Of a stretch of DNA of 9,953 nucleotides, positions 1-6,035 are shown one piece after another. The stretch is from positions 1 to 9,953 of the forward strand of contig JAMPYE010000128.1 in NCBI GenBank assembly GCA_023700825.1, written 5' to 3'. The translations under genes were made by a program, and so were the position numbers. Position 1 is the first letter of the stretch. Each line of letters starts with the position of its first letter. The notes under the pieces are model-generated. The model had not been told where the DNA came from. It saw only the letters and a program-made list of their open reading frames with translations, and did not search any database. Origin of the DNA: Thermoanaerobaculia bacterium (GTDB lineage: Bacteria > Acidobacteriota > Thermoanaerobaculia > Gp7-AA8).

Positions 1-162
1 CTTGGTTGTCCATCCTCTTGCGACCGGTGGTGTCGCGCTTCGCGCTCACCACCGGCTACCCTATTGCACCCCTCCGGCGTGCTTGGTTGTCCATCCTCTT
101 GCGACCGGTGGTGTCGCGCTTCGCGCTCACCACCGGCTACCCTATTGCACGCCTCCGGCGTG
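1..162. repeat. Two tandem copies of an 81-bp palindrome-containing repeat
   Basis: Copy 1 is 1-81 and copy 2 is 82-162; they differ at one base (C at 70, G at 151). Each unit holds two hairpins. The first (23-56 and 104-137) pairs ACCGGTGGTG with CACCACCGGC around an inner CGCG-CTT-CGCG stem. The second (66-82 and 147-163) is GCACGCC-TCC-GGCGTGC, perfect in copy 2 and broken by the single mismatch in copy 1. The window begins exactly at a unit boundary, so more copies may lie to the left. Copy 2 overlaps the 3' end of ygeW and supplies its stop codon. The structure resembles REP-type dispersed palindromes; no associated transposase is in the window. That it is dispersed elsewhere in the genome is inference. 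Confidence 0.9.
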
Positions 163-1308
163 CTTCGAGGCCGCCTCGAGCGTTCCCTTCAACCCGCGCC
201 CCTTCGCTGCCGCGAGCAACGCCATGATCGCGAAGACCTTCTTGTTTGCTTCCCTCGCGAGGTCGTGGCGGAACTGCTCCATGACGCCGGGGCTCACCTC
301 GGCGCCGATGTCGGCGGGGAGACAGTGCATGTAGAGCGCCTTGCGTTCGTTCGTCAGTCCCATCCGCCGCTCGTCGCAGATCCAGCTCGTGCTCAGGCGG
401 TTCCGCTCGAGCGCCTGCTTCTCGATGCTCTTCATCGCCTCCGTGTCGCGTTTCCTGTTCGCCTCGACGCGCTCGAGCATCAGGTCGTACGGGCCCCAGC
501 TCTTGGGGTAGACGATGTCGGCTCCTTCGAACGCGGCATCCATGTCGTGCGTCACCGTGAACGACCCTCCCGACGCCTCGGCGTTCGCCTTCGCTGCGTC
601 GAGGCACGGCTCCCTCAACTGGTATCCCTTCGGATGCGCGAGCCTCACGTTCATGCCGAAGCGCGTGAAGAGCGTGATGATCCCCTGCGCGACCGACAGC
701 GGCTTGGCGTAGCTCGGCGAGTAGGCCCAGCTCATCGTCACCGTCTTCCCGTTCAATCCTCCGGGGAACTTCTCGCGCAGCCAGAGCAGGTCGGCGAGCG
801 TCTGCGTCGGGTGGTCGATGTCGCACTGCAGGTTCACGACCGGCACGACGCGATCGTCGCCCGTGGCGGCGAGGTAGTCGTCGATCCCCTTCTTCGCGTC
901 GCGCATGAAGCTGTTGCCTTCGCCGAGAATCAGATCGTGGCGGATGCCGAGCGCATGCGAGTTCATGCCTAACATCGCGCCAGTCTCGACCGACGTCTCG
1001 CCGTGGCTTACCTGCGTCGAGGAGCCGTCGACGATGACGGGCTGCCCGCCGAGGCGCGCGGCGGCGCCGGCCCACGACGACTTCGTGCGGGTCGACTGGT
1101 CGAAGAAGAGCGCCCAGAAGAGCTGCTGCGGGAAGAGCGCGGGGACGCGCCCTTCGCGATCGAGCGCCTGCAGCGTCTCGGCGAGCGTGCAGACCGTGTC
1201 GATCTCCGCGGTCGTCCAGTCCTGAGTGAGCAGCATGCTGCGGCCGTGAAGCGAGTCGAGGATCGAGGCGTCGAGGCGGGAGAGATGCTGCGAGGCGTTG
1301 ATGGTCAT
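142..1308 (-). CDS. ygeW: YgeW-family knotted carbamoyltransferase-like protein
   Basis: Member of the aspartate/ornithine carbamoyltransferase superfamily, YgeW branch, whose natural substrate is unknown. The 388-aa product is close to E. coli YgeW (about 396 aa). Visible motifs are the carbamoyl-phosphate-loop sequence STRTK at residues 72-76, DIDHPTQ at 163-169, WAYSPSY at 194-200, GADIVYPKSW at 262-271 and HCLP at 328-331. The DIDHPTQ and WAYSPSY blocks are almost identical to E. coli YgeW and separate it from ordinary ATCase or OTCase. The ATG at 1308 is chosen over an upstream in-frame GTG (1326) because GGAAGGG lies 9 nt before it and the N-terminus then matches the family. The final residues HAGGVQ and the TAG stop lie in the 81-bp repeat. 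It is the last gene of the xdhA-xdhB-ygfK-ygeW run, 176 nt after ygfK. Family assignment is firm; the reaction is not known. Confidence 0.93.
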   Translation of the reverse strand: MTINASQHLSRLDASILDSLHGRSMLLTQDWTTAEIDTVCTLAETLQALDREGRVPALFPQQLFWALFFDQSTRTKSSWAGAAARLGGQPVIVDGSSTQVSHGETSVETGAMLGMNSHALGIRHDLILGEGNSFMRDAKKGIDDYLAATGDDRVVPVVNLQCDIDHPTQTLADLLWLREKFPGGLNGKTVTMSWAYSPSYAKPLSVAQGIITLFTRFGMNVRLAHPKGYQLREPCLDAAKANAEASGGSFTVTHDMDAAFEGADIVYPKSWGPYDLMLERVEANRKRDTEAMKSIEKQALERNRLSTSWICDERRMGLTNERKALYMHCLPADIGAEVSPGVMEQFRHDLAREANKKVFAIMALLAAAKGRGLKGTLEAASKHAGGVQ

Positions 1309-1317
1309 CGTTCTGGT

Positions 1318-1324
1318 CCCTTCC
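1318..1324 (-). promoter_or_regulatory. Shine-Dalgarno of ygeW
   Basis: The minus strand reads GGAAGGG, then 9 nt, then the ATG at 1308. It lies inside the extended GTG-start reading frame and so decides for the shorter 388-aa protein. Confidence 0.6.
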
Positions 1325-1410
1325 ACATGGTCGATAGTCGAGAGATTCTATTGGAAAACGACGTGTCGGAAGCCGTCTGGATCGCGATCGTGGCGCGTTT
1401 GGTTTCGCAG

Positions 1411-1431
1411 GGGCGACGCGGTGCGTCGCCC
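1411..1431. repeat. Perfect hairpin between ygfK and ygeW
   Basis: GGGCGACGC, loop GGT, then GCGTCGCCC: a 9-bp perfect stem in the ygfK-ygeW gap. It lacks a U-tract on either side, so it looks like a REP-type palindrome rather than an intrinsic terminator. A second hairpin of the same GGGCGAC flavour lies 30 bp to the right (1462-1486), and the two together look like one composite element. Confidence 0.8.
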
Positions 1432-1461
1432 GTAGGTTTCCAGCTTCCAGCTCCCACGGAA

Positions 1462-1486
1462 AGGGGCGACCGATCGGGTCGCCCCT
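1462..1486. repeat. Perfect 10-bp-stem hairpin at the ygfK stop codon
   Basis: AGGGGCGACC, loop GATCG, then GGTCGCCCCT. The right arm overlaps the ygfK stop codon (minus-strand TAG, 1487-1485), so the end of the gene is part of the palindrome. Together with 1411-1431 and the bases between them this fills most of the ygfK-ygeW gap. No poly-T tract follows on the minus strand, so termination of the operon here is unlikely; it may stabilise the upstream mRNA or act as a processing site (inference). Confidence 0.85.
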
Positions 1487-3536
1487 ACAACCGGGAATTC
1501 ACGTAATTGACCTTCGACGGATCGAGGACGCTCCGTCGCAACAGATCCATGATGAAACACCAGGTCAGGTCGACCTCCCGGCTCCATGTCCCTCGAATCG
1601 AACGCCCGGGATCTGCGAGCTCGAGCTCGACGTCGAAGCCGTCTCCCCGGAACCGTGCGTGCGTGCCGTCGACCTCGAGCCTGTATTCGTTTCCCTTCAC
1701 GCGCCCGATAGCCAGTGCGCCGCGCACGTAGAACCCGTCGCGCTCCTTCCACCTGCTCCACTCCGCCTCGCTACCGAAGAAGAGCGGCTTGAACTGGTAG
1801 GGCCCTCCTTCCTCGGGGCAGAAGACGTCGCAGTTGCCGCACTCGTTGCAGAAGTCGGCGAAGGTCGCGATCTGCTCCTCGTGCTCGAGCACCACGTCGT
1901 CGGCCGTCTCGATCTCGGGTCGTTCCGGGGTGCCTCGCAGGACCATCACGGGAATCCGTGCGCGGCCGGTGACGAACGAGAAATTCGCATCGTTCGGGCA
2001 GACCGGGATGCACTTGTCGCAGGTGAGACAGTCGAACGTCTCGAGGCGGCTGTCGATGCGCGGCGGCAGCTTCGAGTTCCGCGCGCGCGAGTACCGGGGA
2101 TCGGCGGCAGCGCGATCGGCGTAGAGCTCGGTGTTACGCAGCTTAGCGTCGCTCAGTTGTGGCGCAGGCACTCCTGCCTGCGCGCGGTGCGAAGCACCGC
2201 CGGATGCGGTGCCCGTGACATCCCCGGACGCCTTCGGCGACGCGCAGGCAGGAGTGCCTGCGCCACATGGATCCGTCTCCGCCTCACCGCCATTCACCTT
2301 CACGATGTACTCGTCGATGCTCTTCGCACCGCACGCGCGCATCGCCACGCCGAGCCGCTCGTGATAGCTCGCGAGTCTCCCGTACCCTCCCGGCTTGAGC
2401 AGGTCGGTGCAGACGGTGATCGGCACGAGACCGAGCGCGACCGCGCCGGCGTAGTTCGTCGGATCGATGCCGGCAGAGAAGGAGATCGGGATGCGATCGC
2501 CGAACTGCCCGCGGAAGCGGCACACGAGGCTGACGGCCAGCACGTGGAGTGGCTGCCCCGAGAGGTAGACCTCCTTCTCACTCGAGGGAAGAAAGCCCCC
2601 GGTGTTCTCGACGATCAGCGTGTTGCTGAACTTCACACCGAACGAGAGTCCGAGCGATGCGGCGATACCCGCGAGCTTCTCGGTGATCTCGACAGCGCGC
2701 GGCCACGAGGTGTCGCGCTCGAACGCCGAATCGGGGACGTGAATGTCGGTGTAGCCCAGGACGTCGTGGAGCAGACGGCCGACCTCGTCGCGCCCGAGCA
2801 GCGTCGGGTTGAACTTCACGACGCAGTGGATGCCCCACTCACGCATCAGGTACTCGACGATCCGCTCGATCTCTTCGGGCGGGCAGCCGTGGAACGTGCT
2901 GAGCGTGAGCGTGTTCGAGATCCGGGAAGGCAGCTCGACGTCGCGCAGGCGACCCAGCTCAGGCGGGATCTCGCGCCGCAGCCGCTCGATCGCCGCGCTC
3001 GCGTCGAGCATCCCGCCGAGGAACGTGCCGACTTTCTCCGAGCGGATCCCGGCGAGGTCGTACCCGACGCTCATGTCGAAGATCGAGTCGCCGAAACCTG
3101 GCGCGAGCCCGATCGCACCCGACTGCCGGAGCATCGCGATCAGCATCGCCGCCTTGACGTACTCCTCGAGCGACTCGGCGATCTTCAGCTCCTGCGACCA
3201 CTCCGCGTTGTAGCCGACGGTGCGCATGTCGATACAGGGGCGAGGGATGACGAGGTCGTCCCTCACCTGCACGGTCTTGAGCTCGAAGATGCGCGCGCCG
3301 CCGAGCCACGCGAGGACGATGTTCTGCGCCATCTGCGTGTGCGGCCCCGCCGCCGGCCCTAACGGCGACGACGCGATGCCGCCGGAGAAGCGCGCGGAGA
3401 AATCGAGATCAGGAGCACCGGTGAAGAACTTCCGCCGCGGCAGATCGAAGATCGAGTCGTGCTGCTCGAGCTCGCGGAACATCCGTGAGGCGAGTGAGGC
3501 GAAGGGATAGGGGACGAGCTCGGCCACGGACGACAT
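1485..3536 (-). CDS. ygfK: YgfK-like iron-sulfur oxidoreductase, short form without the GltD-like domain
   Basis: Homologue of E. coli YgfK, named putative selenate reductase subunit but found in purine-catabolism clusters. Residues 1 to about 400 match its dihydroorotate-dehydrogenase-like barrel: GPAAGPHTQ 60-68, FELKTVQ 84-90, STFHGCPP 213-220, KFNPTLLG 241-248, TDLLKPGGY 377-385. Two [4Fe-4S] motifs follow, with Cys 503/506/509/513 (CLTCDKCIPVC) and 563/566/569/573 (CNECGNCDVFC), then a C-terminal tail as in E. coli. At 683 aa it is far shorter than the roughly 1030-aa E. coli protein, because the central FAD/NAD(P)H-binding GltD-like module is absent. Residues 424-460 are encoded by an in-frame palindromic element. 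The ATG at 3536 is chosen by alignment (ELVPYPF against E. coli RPIPFEE). The reading frame is open up to 3716, but that stretch is repeat DNA. No Shine-Dalgarno precedes the start. Likely cytosolic; the substrate is not known. Confidence 0.9.
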   Translation of the reverse strand: MSSVAELVPYPFASLASRMFRELEQHDSIFDLPRRKFFTGAPDLDFSARFSGGIASSPLGPAAGPHTQMAQNIVLAWLGGARIFELKTVQVRDDLVIPRPCIDMRTVGYNAEWSQELKIAESLEEYVKAAMLIAMLRQSGAIGLAPGFGDSIFDMSVGYDLAGIRSEKVGTFLGGMLDASAAIERLRREIPPELGRLRDVELPSRISNTLTLSTFHGCPPEEIERIVEYLMREWGIHCVVKFNPTLLGRDEVGRLLHDVLGYTDIHVPDSAFERDTSWPRAVEITEKLAGIAASLGLSFGVKFSNTLIVENTGGFLPSSEKEVYLSGQPLHVLAVSLVCRFRGQFGDRIPISFSAGIDPTNYAGAVALGLVPITVCTDLLKPGGYGRLASYHERLGVAMRACGAKSIDEYIVKVNGGEAETDPCGAGTPACASPKASGDVTGTASGGASHRAQAGVPAPQLSDAKLRNTELYADRAAADPRYSRARNSKLPPRIDSRLETFDCLTCDKCIPVCPNDANFSFVTGRARIPVMVLRGTPERPEIETADDVVLEHEEQIATFADFCNECGNCDVFCPEEGGPYQFKPLFFGSEAEWSRWKERDGFYVRGALAIGRVKGNEYRLEVDGTHARFRGDGFDVELELADPGRSIRGTWSREVDLTWCFIMDLLRRSVLDPSKVNYVNSRL
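2158..2267. repeat. Palindromic element with 27-bp perfect inverted repeats inside ygfK
   Basis: The 27-bp arms at 2158-2184 and 2241-2267 are exact reverse complements. Each arm is also a hairpin by itself: GCGCAGGCA, loop CTCC, TGCCTGCGC at 2162-2183, and its mirror on the right. The 56-bp centre carries a further hairpin, CGGTGC-GAA-GCACCG (2185-2199). Two inverted REP-like hairpins around a spacer is the layout of a BIME or REPIN. It is read through in frame by ygfK and encodes residues 424-460, a Gly/Ala/Pro-rich low-complexity stretch (begins CGAGTPACA, ends AQAGVPAPQ) between the barrel and the Fe-S domain. Insertion of a mobile palindrome into the gene is the simplest reading. Confidence 0.9.
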
Positions 3537-3548
3537 TGTGGCACGACG

Positions 3549-3574
3549 GGCGAAAGGCGAGAGGCGAAAGGCGA
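3549..3574. repeat. Short direct repeat upstream of ygfK
   Basis: GGCGAAAGGCGA occurs twice (3549-3560 and 3563-3574), separated by GA, giving a 14-bp period. It lies 12 to 38 nt before the ygfK start, just outside the place where a Shine-Dalgarno would be expected. No function is visible. Confidence 0.7.
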
Positions 3575-3587
3575 TGAGCGAGCTGCG

Positions 3588-3716
3588 ATGTGGAGTGCGC
3601 GAGCGCAGCTCGAGCCCTTCCATGCGGAAGCGGAGCTTCCGCGCGTCGTCCAAGTAGCGGAGCGGAAGCTGCGCTTCGGCGAGGAAGGGCGAAAGCTTCG
3701 CTTTCGCACTCCACAT
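3588..3716. repeat. Nested multi-hairpin element between xdhB and ygfK
   Basis: The ends ATGTGGAGTGCG (3588-3599) and CGCACTCCACAT (3705-3716) are exact 12-bp inverted repeats, extended imperfectly inwards to CCCTTCC and GGAAGGG. Between them lie four small hairpins with 3-nt loops: CGAGC-GCA-GCTCG near 3600-3612; GCGGAAGC-GGA-GCTTCCGC at 3624-3642; an imperfect GCGGAAGC-TGC-GCTTCGGC around 3662-3680; and GCGAAAGC-TTC-GCTTTCGC at 3689-3707. The whole is a palindrome of palindromes. It fills most of the 183-bp xdhB-ygfK gap and begins 3 nt after the xdhB stop. An ATG in its end opens a 60-codon in-frame extension of ygfK, which is judged not to be coding. Confidence 0.88.
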
Positions 3717-3719
3717 GGG

Positions 3720-6035
3720 TCAACTCTTCGTCGCGCTTTCGATCGCGGCGAGCCGCATCGCAATTTCCTCGTTCGTCGCCGGCAGCCGCAACACCACCGC
3801 GCGCCCAGCGAAGCTCGTCAGCGCCTGCTTCACCGCGGCCCAGACCGAGATCGCGAGCAGCAGCGGTGGCTCGCCGACCGCCTTGCTCCCCTTCACGTTC
3901 ACTGTGTTCGTGTCGTTGTCAATCCACGCGACGTTGAAGACTTCGGGGAGATCCTGGATGTTCGGGATCTTGTAGGTCGTCGGAGAGTGCGTCAGCAGCT
4001 CTCCCGCATCCGAGTACCGCAGCTCCTCGGTCGTGCACCAGCCCATTCCCTGCACGAACGCGCCGGTGATCTGGCCTCGATCGATGCCCGGGTTGATCGA
4101 GCGGCCGATATCCATCAGCAGGTCGCTGCGCAGCACGCGCAGCATCCCGGTGAAGCGGTCGATCTCCACCTCCGAGACCGCCGCTCCGATCGTGTAGTAG
4201 AGGAACGGCCGCCCCGCGAACTTCTCGATGTCCCAGTGGATGAGAGGCGTCGCGTAGTAGCCGCGCTCGCCTAGGCTCACGCGCTGCCGGTGCGCGGCAT
4301 GCGCGAGCTCGCCAAACGACATCGTCTTTGCGGGCCGGCGCGAATCGAACACGACACCCTCGCGGAAGACGATCGACTCGACTGACGGCGCCAGCCCTTC
4401 CTCACCTTCGGAGAGAAGCGACGCCGCGCAGTCGGCGAGACGCGCGCGCAGCTTCCGGCAGGCATCGATCGCCGCGCCGCCGTTGATGTCGGATCCGGTC
4501 GACGCGGCCGTCGCCGACGTGTTGTTGTTCTTCTCGGTCGACGTGATCATCATCCGCACCGAAGGGAGGTCGACGCCGAGCTCGTCGGCGACCATCTGCG
4601 CGATCTTCGTGTTGACGCCCTGTCCCATCTCCGTCGCGCCCGTGGAGACCTGCACCGTTCCGTCGCGGTAGATGTTGACGAGCGCGTTCGCCTGGTTGAG
4701 GAAGGTGGTGTTGAACGAGATCCCGAACTTGACCGGCGTGAGCGCGATGCCGCGCAGCCGCGTCTTCGACTCCAGGTTGAAGCGGAGCACGTCCTCGCGG
4801 CGGCGACGGTAGTCGGAGCTCGCGGCGAGCTCGTCGAAGATTCGAGGCAGCGTGTTGTTCTCGACCACCGCGCCGTAAGGCGTCGTGTTCCGGTCGTCGA
4901 TTCCGTAGCAGTTGAGGCGCCGGATCTCGAACGGGTCGCGCCCGAGCTTCGTCGCGATCTCCTCGACGATGCACTCCATCGTTGCGACGCCCTGCGGCCC
5001 GCCGAAACCGCGCATCGCTGTGTTCGGCGCGGAGTTCGTCCTGCAGACCGTCCCGTTGATGTCGATGTCGTGAATGTAATAGGCGTTCTCGGCGTGGCAC
5101 ATCGCGCGCGCCATGATCGCCGTCGACAGGTCGGCGAAGGCGCCGCCATCCGAGTGGAAGTCGACCCACATGCCGACAATGCGCCCGGAGTCGTCGAAGC
5201 CGACGCGATAACGGTTCTGGAACGGGTGACGATGGCCCGTGACGACCATGTCCTCGTCCTTCGTGTAGGCGATGCGCGCGGGACGACGCGTCTTGTGCGC
5301 CACCAGCGCCGCGATCGTCGCGGGATGCGTCGCCTGGCATTCCTTCCCGCCGAACCCGCCGCCCATTCGCTTCGCGACGACGATCACCTGGCTCAGCGGA
5401 ACGCCGAGCACGTCCGCGATGACGTCCTGCACCTCGGTCGGGTTCTGCGTCGACGAGTGAACGGCGATCGCGCCGTGCTCGTCGGGCATCGCGATCGCGG
5501 CCTGCGACTCGAGGTAGAACTGGTCCTGGCCTCCGGAGCGGAAGACACCCTCGAGGACGTGAGGCGCCGCGGCAATCGCTGCGTCTGCGTCTCCGCGGCG
5601 AATCGTCCGGCGTGTCCCGATGAACGAACCCGCGGCGATCGCTTCGTCGATCGTGAAGATCGGCGTGAGCGCCTCGATGTCGGCGACGATCGCCTTGCGC
5701 GCGAGCTCGATCGCCTCGCGCGTCTCCGCGGCGATGACGACGACCGGTTGCCCGACGTAGGAAACGACGCCCGGAGCGAGAAGCGGCTCGTCCTGGAAGA
5801 TCGGGCCGAAGAGATTTCCTCCCTCGATGTCGGCGTGCGTGTAAAGCGCAACGACGCCCGGTACGCGCCGCGCGACCTCGAGATCGAGTGCGCGTATGCG
5901 GCCATGCGCGATCGGGCTCCACCAGAACCCGACCTGCAACTCGTTCGCCAGCCGCGGGAGATCGTCGACGTAGAGCGACTCGCCGGAGACGTGCCCCCGG
6001 GCAGAGTCGTGCGGAACATCCTTGCCGACGAACAT
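3720..6035 (-). CDS. xdhB: Xanthine dehydrogenase, molybdopterin-binding large subunit
   Basis: Catalytic subunit of a two-subunit xanthine dehydrogenase; with XdhA it hydroxylates hypoxanthine and xanthine using water and passes electrons via Fe-S and FAD to an acceptor. The 771-aa length fits bacterial XdhB. Molybdenum-site residues known from bovine and Rhodobacter enzymes are visible: the Glu of GGGFGGKE (E232), the Arg of IMARAM (R310, matching the purine-binding bovine Arg880), the Phe of RGFGG (F344), the Phe of GISF (F441), the Gln of TEMGQG (Q472) and the base Glu of VGEPP (E722). Presence of the Arg favours purines over aldehydes. The residue after F441 is Asn where bovine XDH has Thr1010, and Met341 replaces a Phe beside F344. 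The start overlaps the xdhA stop (TGATG), implying translational coupling. No signal peptide, so cytosolic. No XdhC-type cofactor chaperone is in the window. Confidence 0.95.
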   Translation of the reverse strand: MFVGKDVPHDSARGHVSGESLYVDDLPRLANELQVGFWWSPIAHGRIRALDLEVARRVPGVVALYTHADIEGGNLFGPIFQDEPLLAPGVVSYVGQPVVVIAAETREAIELARKAIVADIEALTPIFTIDEAIAAGSFIGTRRTIRRGDADAAIAAAPHVLEGVFRSGGQDQFYLESQAAIAMPDEHGAIAVHSSTQNPTEVQDVIADVLGVPLSQVIVVAKRMGGGFGGKECQATHPATIAALVAHKTRRPARIAYTKDEDMVVTGHRHPFQNRYRVGFDDSGRIVGMWVDFHSDGGAFADLSTAIMARAMCHAENAYYIHDIDINGTVCRTNSAPNTAMRGFGGPQGVATMECIVEEIATKLGRDPFEIRRLNCYGIDDRNTTPYGAVVENNTLPRIFDELAASSDYRRRREDVLRFNLESKTRLRGIALTPVKFGISFNTTFLNQANALVNIYRDGTVQVSTGATEMGQGVNTKIAQMVADELGVDLPSVRMMITSTEKNNNTSATAASTGSDINGGAAIDACRKLRARLADCAASLLSEGEEGLAPSVESIVFREGVVFDSRRPAKTMSFGELAHAAHRQRVSLGERGYYATPLIHWDIEKFAGRPFLYYTIGAAVSEVEIDRFTGMLRVLRSDLLMDIGRSINPGIDRGQITGAFVQGMGWCTTEELRYSDAGELLTHSPTTYKIPNIQDLPEVFNVAWIDNDTNTVNVKGSKAVGEPPLLLAISVWAAVKQALTSFAGRAVVLRLPATNEEIAMRLAAIESATKS

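Noticed and set aside
1..162. CRISPR array
   Set aside because: The two 81-bp units are directly adjacent with no spacers and are far longer than CRISPR repeats.
1309..1326. GTG start giving a YgeW 6 residues longer
   Set aside because: The segment contains the GGAAGGG ribosome site for the ATG at 1308, and the shorter form fits the family.
1462..1486. Intrinsic terminator of ygfK
   Set aside because: The stem is strong but no T-tract follows on the minus strand, and ygeW lies directly downstream in what looks like the same operon.
2158..2267. ygfK as a pseudogene broken by an insertion
   Set aside because: The frame stays open through the element and both flanking domains keep all their motifs, including eight cluster cysteines.
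1659..3362. Long plus-strand open frame (567 codons) opposite ygfK
   Set aside because: Arg/Glu/Asp/Val-rich translation typical of the antisense frame of a high-GC gene; the minus frame carries clear YgfK motifs.
1485..3536. Selenate reductase as the function of YgfK
   Set aside because: The name comes from an E. coli phenotype; the sequence shows a barrel plus ferredoxin protein in a purine operon and no molybdenum-binding reductase domain.
3537..3716. 60-codon N-terminal extension of ygfK
   Set aside because: It is entirely repeat and palindrome DNA, has no family match, and alignment places the start at 3536.
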